Assembly: GCA_001421095.1 (NCBI GenBank)
Contig: LIIK01000002.1
Location: 63,660-127,659 of the forward strand
DNA length: 64,000 nt
Direction of reading: 5' to 3'
DNA from: Candidatus [Bacteroides] periocalifornicus
GTDB taxonomy: Bacteria; Bacteroidota; Bacteroidia; Bacteroidales; CAJPTX01
The notes below the pieces were generated by a model. The model was given only the letters and a program-made list of their open reading frames with translations, had not been told where the DNA came from and made no database searches. The position numbers and the translations under genes were made by a program. Below are positions 35,073 to 44,100 of the stretch, one piece after another (within the stretch, counting starts at the first letter, position 1; every line of letters begins with the position of its first letter).

Positions 35073-35954
35073 CTAAATCTGATCCTTGCTCTCGGCCTCT
35101 ACCGTAGACACCGTTTTCTTAATGAGCCCCTGCAGCACATTGCCCGGGCCAAGCTCCACGAATTCCGTGGCACCATCGGCGGCCATATTCTCCACTATCT
35201 GCGTCCAACGCACCGGCGAGGTGAGCTGCATGAGGAGATTAGCCTTTATCTCCGCAGGATCGGTATGCGGCTTCGCATCCACATTCTGGTAGATAGGACA
35301 TTTCGGCTTAGCTACGTAGGTCTTCTCTATGGCAGCCGCCAAGCTCTGGCGAGCAGGCTCCATGAGCGGGCTGTGGAAAGCCCCTCCCACCTTGAGCGGG
35401 AGTGCGCGCTTAGCCCCAGCAGCCTTGAGCGCCTCGCAGGCCTGGTTTACCGCAGGTACCGTACCCGATATAACCAGCTGACCTGGGCAGTTGTAGTTGG
35501 CGGGCACCACCACGCCCACAATCCCACTGCACACCTTCTCCACCGTGGCATCGTCCAGCCCGATGATCGCAGCCATTGTGCCTGGCGTTTCTTCGCAGGC
35601 AGCCTGCATCGCCTGTGCCCGGGCCGACACAAGCCTAAGCGCATCGCCAAAATCTAGCGCCCCGCACGCCACCAGCGCGCTGAACTCGCCCAGCGAATGC
35701 CCAGCTACCATATCGGGCTTAAAATCGGGTAACAGCTTGGCCAACACCACCGAATGGAGGAATATAGCCGGCTGCGTCACCTTAGTCTGCCGGAGGTCAT
35801 CATCAGTACCCTCAAACATGAGGTCGGTAATCCGAAACCCGAGGATCTCGTTGGCTGCCTCAAAGAGTTCCTTAGCCTTCTGAGAACCTGCGTAGAGCGG
35901 CTTGCCCATCCCTACGAACTGCGCGCCCTGTCCTGGAAAAACGTATGCTTTCAT
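35073..35954 (-). CDS. fabD: Malonyl-CoA:acyl carrier protein transacylase
   Basis: A 293-residue enzyme of fatty-acid synthesis, moving malonyl groups from CoA to acyl carrier protein. It has the N-terminal FPGQGAQFVGMG, the nucleophile Ser in GHSLGE (near residue 87), the later catalytic His in GGAFHSPLM, and NCPGQLVISG. The ATG at 35954 (MKAYVFPGQGAQ) is used because the further upstream in-frame start would be TTG. It has its own promoter at 35986 and terminator at 35038. Confidence 0.96.
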   Translation of the reverse strand: MKAYVFPGQGAQFVGMGKPLYAGSQKAKELFEAANEILGFRITDLMFEGTDDDLRQTKVTQPAIFLHSVVLAKLLPDFKPDMVAGHSLGEFSALVACGALDFGDALRLVSARAQAMQAACEETPGTMAAIIGLDDATVEKVCSGIVGVVVPANYNCPGQLVISGTVPAVNQACEALKAAGAKRALPLKVGGAFHSPLMEPARQSLAAAIEKTYVAKPKCPIYQNVDAKPHTDPAEIKANLLMQLTSPVRWTQIVENMAADGATEFVELGPGNVLQGLIKKTVSTVEAESKDQI

Positions 35955-35985
35955 TGCCAATCTGCTTTACGGATGGATATTCGCT

Positions 35986-35994
35986 GCAAAGATA
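35986..35994 (-). promoter_or_regulatory. Promoter -7 element of fabD
   Basis: On the minus strand TATCTTTGC lies 31 nt before the fabD ATG. Confidence 0.7.
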
Positions 35995-36179
35995 GCAAAA
36001 TTTCTCCAAAAACCGAAGAACATCGCAACACCTTACGCATTTCCCTCTTACCCAGCACCCAAAAACTACCACACAGACGGCAAGAAGATTTACTGTTTGC
36101 CTCGATGGGGCAAAAAAGCTCTGCACTCTATTCCCAAATCGCCCATACGCTGGATTCTTGTCTTTTTCCCCTATTGAAC

Positions 36180-36307
36180 GACCTCTGCAAAGTGCACTTA
36201 AACTATGCAGCTCGCCGTTGCAGTACGGTATTCGATAAAGGTAAGTAATTGATAACTAACAAGAAATGGAACGAATATTCCTGCAAATGAATCTTTTACA
36301 GAGGTCT
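36180..36307 (+). mobile_element. MITE copy downstream of an outer-membrane receptor gene
   Basis: GACCTCTGCAAAG at the left and TTTACAGAGGTCT at the right are inverted repeats with one changed base. The interior (CTTAAACTATGCAG, TTCGATAAAGG) is a diverged form of the MITE family. It ends 7 nt beyond the stop codon of the gene at 36315 (minus strand). The rest of the 320-nt gap to fabD holds only the fabD promoter. Confidence 0.75.
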
Positions 36308-36314
36308 TGCCCCC

Positions 36315-38639
36315 CTACATTCTCCCTATGGCCTCCTCGGCGGCCTCGCGACCGTTGTACTCCTTCACCCTGTTGAACTTCCACGCCACTCGGAAGCTGA
36401 GGTAACGGGTGTAGAGCCACTCGCTGAATCCGAAACGTAGACCGTTGAGATCGGCGAGGTAGGTATTACCCGCGCTCGCGAAGATGTCGTTGGCGCGTAG
36501 CGAAAGCTGTAGGGTACGCTTCATGAACCATTTGGAGAGGTAGACGGCGGCCTCGTAGCCGCTCGAAACCGCGAATATCTGCACCATACGCCGGCTGGTA
36601 TACTGTCCCTCTACGCTCAGGTAGAAATCGTAGGGGAGGGTGAACTGGTTGTCCACCTTCGCGAAGAGCATCGGGAGGTGGCGCATCTGCCCGCTGTACT
36701 TTCTTACATCCAGCAGGTTATAGCCAAACATCCCTGTGAGGTCGAGGGTGTACCAGGCGGTGATGGGGAGGTTGAGGCTTGCGGTGACCTGAAAGTCGTG
36801 GCTGCTGGGGAAATTGTCAGAGCCCACTATATAGCCATTGGGTACGTCTGGATTCGGCCTGAAGGTGTAGGAGATCACGCCTCGCCCGTAGGTATACTTC
36901 AGCTCGAGGTAGAATCCACTCCAGACGATATTGTAGGACGCACGGTAGTACAGGGTGGGGCGGAGGTAGGGGTTGCTCTCCTGACGTAAGTACGCGCTAG
37001 ATCGGACATCGGCCCCGTTGAGCAACCAGAGAGAGGGGCGACGGGTGTAGGAAGTGAATGAAAGGATATGGTTGGTAGGCCCGATGGTGCCAGAGAGCTT
37101 CGCGTTGGCGAAGGGGTTGGAGTAGTGGCGGTGCACCGTCTTGCTGGAGGCGAGATGATTGATTACATCGCTGGCGGCGTACTCGTAGCGCGCACCTATC
37201 TCTGCGCTCCATTCTCCAAGGCGGAGAGAGTAGCTGGCAAAGCCCGCGACGAGCCGCTCTCGGTTGGCGTAATCCTGGGTAGTTACACCATTTTCCGCCT
37301 GCAGGCCGCCGCCCGTTATCTGGTTCACCTCACCGCCGAGCTCCAGTGTGCCAAGATCGCCGAACGAGTACTCGAACACTGGGGTTAGCTGCCAGAGCTG
37401 ATGCCGAGTGGCCTTTTGCATGGTGAAGGTTTGCTGCACACCGGTCAATAGGCTGCGCTCCTGATTGCTAACGGTTCTATTCTGGGTATGAAGGTAGAAA
37501 TCGGCATCGAGGGTAAACTCCAGGTTGTCGGTAAACCGATAGCGCCCGTAAGCTGTAAGCTGGTGGCGAGGCTCCCTAGCGTGCCCAGAACCGGAGTTCT
37601 CCACCGTATCGGCCAATGCCCCGTACCGATGGGCAGAGTGATGCTCCTGCGAATCGCCATAGCTCCACTCGTGCGAGAAGGAGTAACGCCCGCCAAAACC
37701 CAACCTATCAGAAGGCTGACTCTCAATTCCAAGCACTGCCCTGGGTTCGGCATATCGGTCATACTCGGCCTGCACCGTGTGGAGTGTCGCCTGGGCTGCA
37801 GCCTGCGCACCCTGGGTGAACGCCATGTCGAACACCTTCTCCTCTGTAGTCCGCTCATCGCTATAGCCCAGCTCGCCGTAGTAGCTCGTCTTGCCCGGAG
37901 TGTAGCTCAACCTTATGTTCTCGCTGTGGGAGAGCCTGTTGTTCACCTGTAGCCTCGCGCGTGCGTAGGTCGATAGCCCCTGTAGGCGAGCCTTAGTCTC
38001 TATGAAGATCACCGCGGCAACCTCGCTGCCGTATTTCGCGCCAGGAGCAGTGTTGAGCTTGAGCGACTTCACGGTGGTGGGGTCAAGCTGGCGAATCTCG
38101 TCGAAACTTCGGATCTTACGGCCATTCAGATAGATGAGGAAGGAGCCTCCATTCACCATTCTCACCCCATCATCCCCACTGCCCACAAAGCCGGGCAGCT
38201 GGCGGAGGAGGTCGGTGATGGAGCCCCGAGAGGTTAGCGAAGTCCCGAGTACTGGGAGCTCTACCAGCCCGCCCTTCATCTTCAGCTGCGGTCGAGTGCC
38301 CTGTACAGAGGCCTGGCCGATCTCCACATCTGCCGGCAGCAGTACCACCTCGGGGGGTATTTGCCCTACTGGCAATGTCTGCTCCTGGTAGCCCACATAG
38401 ACGAACCGCACTAGAGCCGTAGAATCTGAAATAGACACACTGTATGCCCCCTTGGCATCGGTTATCCCCCCGGTTACCAAGGCACTATCGGCCGTGAGTG
38501 CAAGCACATTGCAGAGCTGCAGTGGCTGGCGGTTCTCATCCAGCACCAGACCGCGAAGAGTAGTCTGGGCAAATCCACCCAAGGGAATTGCGAGCCACAG
38601 CGCTAGAATAATTGAGGAGGCGAACGGGTGATCTTTCAT
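36315..38639 (-). CDS. Outer-membrane receptor of the TonB-dependent type (beta-barrel family 3)
   Basis: A 774-residue protein. Signal peptide to about residue 24 (ending GGFAQ), CarboxypepD_reg-like domain (about 26-105, LRGLVLDENRQPLQLCNVLA), plug-like domain (about 110-220, VNGGSFLIYLNGRKIRSFDEI and KSLKLNTAPGAKYGSEVAAV), then barrel strands to the end. The NTAPGAKYGSEVAAV segment is typical of a Bacteroidetes outer-membrane barrel family related to TonB-dependent receptors. The ATG at 38639 (MKDHPFASS) is chosen because the longer ORF would begin with GTG. It lies 20 nt after a truncated paralogue of itself and may share that gene's promoter. Ligand unknown. Confidence 0.85.
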   Translation of the reverse strand: MKDHPFASSIILALWLAIPLGGFAQTTLRGLVLDENRQPLQLCNVLALTADSALVTGGITDAKGAYSVSISDSTALVRFVYVGYQEQTLPVGQIPPEVVLLPADVEIGQASVQGTRPQLKMKGGLVELPVLGTSLTSRGSITDLLRQLPGFVGSGDDGVRMVNGGSFLIYLNGRKIRSFDEIRQLDPTTVKSLKLNTAPGAKYGSEVAAVIFIETKARLQGLSTYARARLQVNNRLSHSENIRLSYTPGKTSYYGELGYSDERTTEEKVFDMAFTQGAQAAAQATLHTVQAEYDRYAEPRAVLGIESQPSDRLGFGGRYSFSHEWSYGDSQEHHSAHRYGALADTVENSGSGHAREPRHQLTAYGRYRFTDNLEFTLDADFYLHTQNRTVSNQERSLLTGVQQTFTMQKATRHQLWQLTPVFEYSFGDLGTLELGGEVNQITGGGLQAENGVTTQDYANRERLVAGFASYSLRLGEWSAEIGARYEYAASDVINHLASSKTVHRHYSNPFANAKLSGTIGPTNHILSFTSYTRRPSLWLLNGADVRSSAYLRQESNPYLRPTLYYRASYNIVWSGFYLELKYTYGRGVISYTFRPNPDVPNGYIVGSDNFPSSHDFQVTASLNLPITAWYTLDLTGMFGYNLLDVRKYSGQMRHLPMLFAKVDNQFTLPYDFYLSVEGQYTSRRMVQIFAVSSGYEAAVYLSKWFMKRTLQLSLRANDIFASAGNTYLADLNGLRFGFSEWLYTRYLSFRVAWKFNRVKEYNGREAAEEAIGRM

Positions 38640-38659
38640 TTGCACAGGATTATCTGCCT

Positions 38660-40261
38660 TTAAGACGGATATACCCCTATTATGTTACAGCCGAAGGAAA
38701 ATATTTCGCTTTGGGAGTGATACAGCGCAGAGAAGAATGGGGCAGCGTAGTGCCGATTCTCGCTCTTACTCGGGGTTAGCCAGTTGTCCACCTGGCTGCT
38801 GGAGTACTCGTAGCGCGCACCTACTGAGGCGTTCCAATTGCCAAGGGGGATGGCATAGGTGGCAAAGCCCGCATACTGCTGCTCGTGGTTAGAGTAGTCC
38901 ATCACGGTTACCCCTCCCCTATCCACCTTTCCGCCCCCGGTTATCTGGTAGAGTTCCCCGCCCACCTCCAGCTGCCCGCGCTGCCCGAAGGAGTAGTCGA
39001 CCGAGGGGGTTACCTGCCAGAGGAGGTAGTTGGCCTTGTTGTGCTGCTGATAGGTGTATTCAGTGTGCAATGTATTGCTTATTTCCTTGTGGTCAGAGGG
39101 TTTATCGATACCTTTGAGGTAGAAGTCGGCATTGAGGGTTGCACCGAGCCGCTCGGTAATCTGGTAGCGCCCGTAGGCGTTCACCTGGTGGATAGGGGTG
39201 GTTTGGCGTATGTTCCCCTCCGCGTCGAGGTTATCGATTACCGCACCGTTCCGATTGGCTATATGGTGCTCATGCGAGGGGAATTTCATCTGCGCGTAGC
39301 TGGCCGAGTAGCGCGCCCCGAGGTTTAGCCCCTGGGTGGGCTGCGCCTCTATGCCGACCTTTACCCTTGGGGTACGCGTGGTCTCGTGCTCGTTGACCGT
39401 GCTCTCGAGCCGAGCCTTATCCACGGCATCCTGCCCCTCGGTGAAGTCTGCCCGGAACGTTTTCTCGCGTTTAGCCCGGAAATCGTCATAGCTCAGCTCC
39501 CCGTAGTAGGTTACCCGCCCGGGGGTGTAGCTCAGCGAGACGTTGCCTCCATAGTTCCACACGCTGCGCCTTCGGGTGTAGACCCTCGCGTAGAGCGAGA
39601 ATCCCTGCAGGTTGGCCTTGGTCTCTATCATAATCACGGCGTTCGTCCCGCTGCCGTACTTAGCCCCTGGCGCGGTGTTTAGCTTGAGCGATTTCACGTT
39701 GGCAGGGTCGAGATTACGGATCTCGTCGAAGCTCTGCACCTTCCTGCCATTCAGGTAGATGAGATGGCTCCCTCCGTTCACCATCCTCACCCCCTCGTCC
39801 CCGCTGGCCACAAAGCCCGGCAGCTGGCGGAGGAGGTCAGTGATGTCTGCCTCAGCCGCGAGCGAAGTCCCCTTCACCGGGAGCTCTATCAGCCCCGCCT
39901 CCACCATCCTCAGCTGCGGGCGTGTACCCTGCACCGAGGCCTGCCCGATCTCCACACTCACGGGTAGCAATACCACCTCGCCCGGTACCTGGGCCACAGG
40001 GAGCGTCTGCTCTGCGTAGCCCACGTAGGCGAACCGCACCAGGGCGGTGGAGTCTGTGATGGGCAGGGTGAACGCCCCGCTGGCATCGGTCACCACTCCT
40101 CCTACTAGGGTACTGTCTGCCCTGAGTGCCAGCACGTTGCAGAGCTGCACTGGCTGGCGGTTCTCGCCGAGCACTCGCCCTGTGAGGGGTGACTGGGCAA
40201 AAAGGGCTAACGGAATAGTTAGCCATAGGACTAAGCAAAGAATTCTAGTATAAGTAGCCAT
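38660..40261 (-). pseudogene. C-terminally truncated paralogue of the adjacent outer-membrane receptor
   Basis: A 533-residue ORF aligning along its length with the first two thirds of the gene at 36315: signal peptide, CarboxypepD_reg-like domain (GRVLGENRQPVQLCNVLALR), plug (VNGGSHLIYLNGRKVQSFDEI) and the first part of the barrel. It stops after NRHYAAPFFSALYHSQ, where the paralogue continues for about 240 more residues. Its last residues (EIFSFGCNIIGVYPS) have no match to the paralogue and come from AT-richer DNA resembling an intergenic region. The barrel cannot close, so it is probably non-functional, or a deletion product between tandem copies. The promoter and start are intact. Confidence 0.75.
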
Positions 40262-40301
40262 GGCTTCATGCGTTTTGTATCACGAAGACGGTTATCTCCC
40301 T

Positions 40302-40310
40302 GCAAAGTTA
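40302..40310 (-). promoter_or_regulatory. Promoter -7 element of the tandem receptor genes
   Basis: On the minus strand TAACTTTGC lies 40 nt before the ATG at 40261. Confidence 0.65.
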
Positions 40311-40435
40311 CAGCTTTCTGCAAACTTTTTTGAACAGTACCCTGAATGGAAACTCTGCAAAAACCAGCGCCTCTGCCTAGCTAGCCGCCCTTGCGGAATC
40401 AGCATTCCGCCTAGCCTGCTCCGAGACTGCTCTAC

Positions 40436-40539
40436 ACCTTCGCCGTACCATCGCCGTACCTGGGTCGCTTCATGTTCGGATTTCGCTAGCGAAATCCGAA
40501 CATGAAGCGACCCAGGTACGGCGATGGTACGGCGAAGGT
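40436..40539. repeat. Perfect 104-bp palindrome
   Basis: Bases 40436-40487 are the exact inverse complement of 40488-40539 with no loop (centre CGCT/AGCG). Each arm contains, from the outside, two units of the 11-nt GGTACGGCGAW (inverse form), then CTGGGTCGCTTCATGTTCGG and ATTTCGCT. It shares the repeat units and the CGGATTTC core with the element at 15143. It does not code for protein. As RNA it would form a very long hairpin. Confidence 0.92.
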
Positions 40540-40568
40540 ACGGCGAAGGTACGGCGATGGTACGACGA
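40514..40568. repeat. 11-nt tandem repeat GGTACGGCGAW, five units
   Basis: Starting at 40514 the 11-nt unit GGTACGGCGA(T/A) occurs five times in a row; the last copy has GACG for GGCG. The first two units are part of the palindrome arm and the rest extend past it, so the array has grown on one side only. Confidence 0.85.
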
Positions 40569-41309
40569 TGACCCCGAGTTCATCCCGTGCTATGGCGCAT
40601 TTTCGCCGCTTAGCGTACCCCAAAATCCTATGGGAGCCCCCAGTGGGTGGCTCTGCGGTTCACCTACATGCGCACCGACGGCCCAGTATCTAGCCCCACG
40701 TGGCGCGCTGGCGAGCCCTCGGCTAGGCTCTCCATCCCCACCCTTCTGTGCTACGGGTCTTTCCGCGAGGCCGCCCTATGCTCTGGCCTCCGTATCGCAG
40801 GGCAGATTTTCGGACTCTGAGAGCCCAGACGGTTGCATTCGTCGGTTTCATGGGGCGTAGGAGTGTACACCCCGCAGGCGCCCATTCGCCACGCATTGCA
40901 CGCCATCAATCAGAAAAAACGCCCGTTTTCCATATTCCTCCGTATGGCGTTCGCAGAATTCTTCGGAAATTTGCAACATCTAAAAAAACTTTTTGGTTCG
41001 GTTGCCCGACCCCTGGGTTGGGCCGCTTACCATACAGACTTCTAATCTACCGCAGGGCTGCGACCTACTTTATCTAAGGGGTCCCAAGGGGATCATCAAG
41101 ACGTTATGGGCAATAAAACGGTAGGGTGACAGCAAGGGGAAGGGGGAGGCCAAGCGGCCTCCCTTTTCTGTGGAATCGTAAAGCTAAGACCTACAGAGGC
41201 TGGGTACAGGCCAACCGCAATTACTGACCCCGATATGCGCCTGCGCAGAGTGGCATACCCAACGGAACATTGGGGTACGAAGGGGGACGAAAGTGACCAG
41301 CATAATACA
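40569..41309. other. Gene-free stretch between the repeat array and a MITE
   Basis: About 740 nt with no ORF of convincing composition on either strand. It contains the hairpin at 41143 and no recognised RNA gene. The sequence alternates GC-rich and A-rich patches and looks like decayed DNA. Confidence 0.5.
41143..41165 (+). terminator. Orphan hairpin with T-run
   Basis: GGGAGGCC pairs with GGCCTCCC over AAGC and is followed by TTTT. There is no gene upstream on this strand, so it may be a remnant. Confidence 0.5.
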
Positions 41310-41460
41310 AGACCGCCACAAAACCCACATACACGATGCGGCACGCCGCATAGCTACGGTCTGCGATAAATTGAATCGACTGATTAAAAACCCCTTACCC
41401 GCAAGAAGAGGAAAGCCTCCCTATAAAAGAGCGAATCCTTACGGGACTTTTGCAGAGGGT
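41310..41460 (+). mobile_element. MITE copy
   Basis: The left end AGACCGCCACAAAA is worn, and the right end ACTTTTGCAGAGGGT is better kept. The interior (ACGATGCGGCACGCCGC, TGCGATAAATTGAATCGA, TTACCCGCAAGAAGAGGAAA) is the closest match to the intact copy at 76 read in reverse. Confidence 0.8.
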
Positions 41461-41465
41461 ACTAT

Positions 41466-41507
41466 ACAGCGCGGGGCCGCCCTGCATGCAGGGCGGCCCC
41501 GCGCTGT
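41466..41507 (-). terminator. Perfect 42-bp palindrome, probable terminator of priA
   Basis: The arms ACAGCGCGGGGCCGCCCTGCA and their inverse pair exactly with no spacer around TGCATGCA. It lies 44 nt beyond the priA stop codon. There is no long T-run, so it would act as a strong hairpin rather than a textbook intrinsic terminator. Confidence 0.6.
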
Positions 41508-41550
41508 CCGCTCTTTCTTCCTATGCCACGCCTCAGGGCTCTACGCCCGT

Positions 41551-44073
41551 CTACACCGGATCCACATCCACGGTGATTTTTACCGTGCTACACCCCTTTT
41601 GCGCCCTTGTGCTAGTGATGGCCTGCAGGAGTATGCCCCTTACGGCAGCAAGGCTCTTGGCCAGCGGGATCTTGAGGAGTATCTGCAGCTGGAATTCTCG
41701 GCAAACCCTGGCCAACAGGGGCGCCTGCGGCCCGAGTACCATATCGCCTAGCTGCTGCCGGAGATAGCCAGCAAGGTAGGCTGCCGCTGCATCTACCCTT
41801 TCCTGCTTTCCATGCCGAAGCATTATCGCCACCAGATGCCCAAAGGGAGGGTAGCCAAGGGCTTCCCGCTCTGCTATGGTATTCTGGTAAAAGGCGGTGT
41901 AGCTATGCTGGGCTACCCAGGTGAAAATGGGTTGCTCTGGCCGCTGGGTTTGGATTAGCACCCGGCCTAGCGTTTCGCGCCGTCCTGCTCGCCCCCCCAC
42001 CTGCGCCATGAGCTGAAAAGCCCGCTCAGTGGCCCGGAAGTCTGGCATGCAGATAAGGGCATCGGCATTCAGAATCCCCACCAAGCGCACACGGCTAAAG
42101 TCTAGCCCCTTAGCCACCATCTGCGTGCCGATGAGAACATTGATCTCCCCATCAGAAAATTGCCCAATGACACTCTGCGCCCCCTCAGCCCCTTTCGTGG
42201 TATCGAGATCGAGACGCCCCACGCTGGCCGTAGGTATCAGTTGGGTGAGCTCCTCCTCTACCCTCTGGGTACCCAACCCCTGCAGATACAGCGAATGCCG
42301 GTGGCACTCTGGGCACTCTAGGGGGAGCGGCGCCACGTGCCCGCAGTAGTGGCAGTGCAGCGCATTGCCTACCCTATGGTAGGTGAGGCTCACATCGCAG
42401 TTTGGGCAGGTGGCTACCCAGCCGCAGTCTGCGCATTGGCAGTAGGGCGCGTAACCACGGCGATTCTGGAAGAGAATCACCTGGTAGTTATCCCTAAGAG
42501 CCTGTTCTACCGCGTCCAGCAGCACCACGGAAAAATGCCCCCGCGCCAGATTCTTAGCGCGCGCCTCGGCCATATCCACCAGTTCCACCTCTGGGAGCAT
42601 CGACAGCCCATACCTTCCGGTAAGCTCTACCAGGCCGTACTTACCCTCTAGGGCATTGCGGTAGCTCTCTACGGCAGGGGTTGCCGTACCGAGCAACACC
42701 GGCACGCCCAGTAGCCTCCCCAGCACAATGGCGGCATTTCGCCCATGATACCGAGGGGCTGGCGAGGACTGCTTAAAGCTCATCTCGTGCTCCTCATCTA
42801 CTATCACCAACCCGAGCCGGCTGAAGGGGAGCAACACCCCCGAGCGCGCGCATAGGATAATGTCTGGCCCCTGAGGGCTGCTGGAGGTTTCTGGGATTGG
42901 GGAACTGGTGTCGTGATGATTACCCCGCCCCCCCATCCCTCGGAGCGCATTGTAGAGCGACGTGCGCTCGCTATCGGAGAGCCGGCTGTGGTACACCCCT
43001 ACTCTAGAGCCAAACACCGCCCTCAACCGCCCTATTATCTGCTCGGTAAGGGCAATTTCTGGGAGGAGGTAGAGAACCTGCTTCCCTTGGGCTAGCGTTT
43101 TGGCTATCAGATGGATGTAAATTTCAGTTTTGCCACTCCCGGTAACACCATGCAGCAGGGTAACCCCATGGGTACGCATGGAGGCTTGGAGCTGTTCTAG
43201 TGCTTGCTGTTGGGGGGCTGAAAGCTTGGTTAGTTGGCCAATCTCCTCGTTCTCTGCGGTATAGAATGCCGAGTCGAACGAAGTCCTTATGAGCAGGCCC
43301 TTCTTCTCCAGCGCGCTCAGAATCCCTGGGGTGGCTTGCCCCTGCGTGAGAAGTTCTCCCCGACTAATGGATGCCATGGTAGCCCCCCCCATCTCTACGA
43401 TTCTAGAGAACGCATACGCGAATGCGCGATGTTGCCCTTTGTGCTTAACGTTCTGCAGCACCTCCTTTAGCCCCCCCCTCTCCAGACACCTCCGTGGCAC
43501 CTGGTAGTAGATTTTAGCGCGAGGGGTGCTTTTCCGCCGAATACGCTCCTCTAGGGCTACTAGGCCGAGATCCATCAGGTGCTTGAGGGCCTTCATGTAG
43601 TCTCTATCTCCCTTTACGGGCAGCAGCAGCTCTAGTTTAAGCTCCTTGGCTAGCTGCACACGCCCCAGCATCTCCTTAGCCAGGAATGGCATGCTGGGCA
43701 ATGGGGGCAACTCTGGGTAGCAGGCGCACACGTAGGCATCACGATCAAACCTCAAACCTGCTGGCAGCGTAGCACGCACCATGTCGCCAAGCGTGCAGCA
43801 GTAGTACTCGGCCATCCATTCCCAGAGCTGCAGCTGCCCTTCTAGCACCACGGGGGTAGGATCTAAAATGGCCTGAACCTTTCGTACTGTTCTGCTATCC
43901 AATCCGTTCACCCCTACCTGCCACACTATGCCAGCCTGCAGCCGCTCGCCCAAGGGTACCAGCACCTGTAGCCCCCGCACCATCTGGCCCTTCAGCTCTT
44001 CGGGTACTGCATAGGTGTAGGGGGTAGATAGCGCAAGTGGCAGTACTACAGAAATATAGAGCGGTGTTCCCAT
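41551..44073 (-). CDS. priA: Primosomal replication-restart helicase PriA
   Basis: An 840-residue protein. The N-terminal DNA-binding part (PLYISVVLPLALSTPYTYAV) precedes the helicase core with Walker A GVTGSGKTE (near 309-317) and the DEEH box in LVIVDEEHEMSFKQ. A zinc-binding insert has paired cysteines in CQCADC, CPNC, CHYC and CPEC. PriA recognises stalled or collapsed forks and reloads the replicative helicase. Length is slightly above the usual 730-820 residues. It stands upstream of a 42-bp palindrome that may end its transcript, and 27 nt after the serine-hydrolase gene, so it may be co-transcribed with it. Confidence 0.96.
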   Translation of the reverse strand: MGTPLYISVVLPLALSTPYTYAVPEELKGQMVRGLQVLVPLGERLQAGIVWQVGVNGLDSRTVRKVQAILDPTPVVLEGQLQLWEWMAEYYCCTLGDMVRATLPAGLRFDRDAYVCACYPELPPLPSMPFLAKEMLGRVQLAKELKLELLLPVKGDRDYMKALKHLMDLGLVALEERIRRKSTPRAKIYYQVPRRCLERGGLKEVLQNVKHKGQHRAFAYAFSRIVEMGGATMASISRGELLTQGQATPGILSALEKKGLLIRTSFDSAFYTAENEEIGQLTKLSAPQQQALEQLQASMRTHGVTLLHGVTGSGKTEIYIHLIAKTLAQGKQVLYLLPEIALTEQIIGRLRAVFGSRVGVYHSRLSDSERTSLYNALRGMGGRGNHHDTSSPIPETSSSPQGPDIILCARSGVLLPFSRLGLVIVDEEHEMSFKQSSPAPRYHGRNAAIVLGRLLGVPVLLGTATPAVESYRNALEGKYGLVELTGRYGLSMLPEVELVDMAEARAKNLARGHFSVVLLDAVEQALRDNYQVILFQNRRGYAPYCQCADCGWVATCPNCDVSLTYHRVGNALHCHYCGHVAPLPLECPECHRHSLYLQGLGTQRVEEELTQLIPTASVGRLDLDTTKGAEGAQSVIGQFSDGEINVLIGTQMVAKGLDFSRVRLVGILNADALICMPDFRATERAFQLMAQVGGRAGRRETLGRVLIQTQRPEQPIFTWVAQHSYTAFYQNTIAEREALGYPPFGHLVAIMLRHGKQERVDAAAAYLAGYLRQQLGDMVLGPQAPLLARVCREFQLQILLKIPLAKSLAAVRGILLQAITSTRAQKGCSTVKITVDVDPV

Positions 44074-44100
44074 AGATTTATTGATTGAACCGCCGAACTC

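Noticed and set aside
38660..38690. A frameshift restoring the truncated receptor
   Set aside because: The paralogue's C-terminal barrel sequence does not appear in any other frame downstream; the DNA runs straight into the next gene.
40351..40364. ACTCTGCAAAAACC as a possible further MITE end
   Set aside because: Only a partial match with no matching interior or opposite end.
40436..40570. CRISPR array
   Set aside because: The 11-nt units are contiguous with no spacers and no cas genes are in the window.
40502..40693. ORF reading through the 11-nt repeats (YGDGT-type peptide)
   Set aside because: It is simply the translation of the tandem repeat, with no start context.
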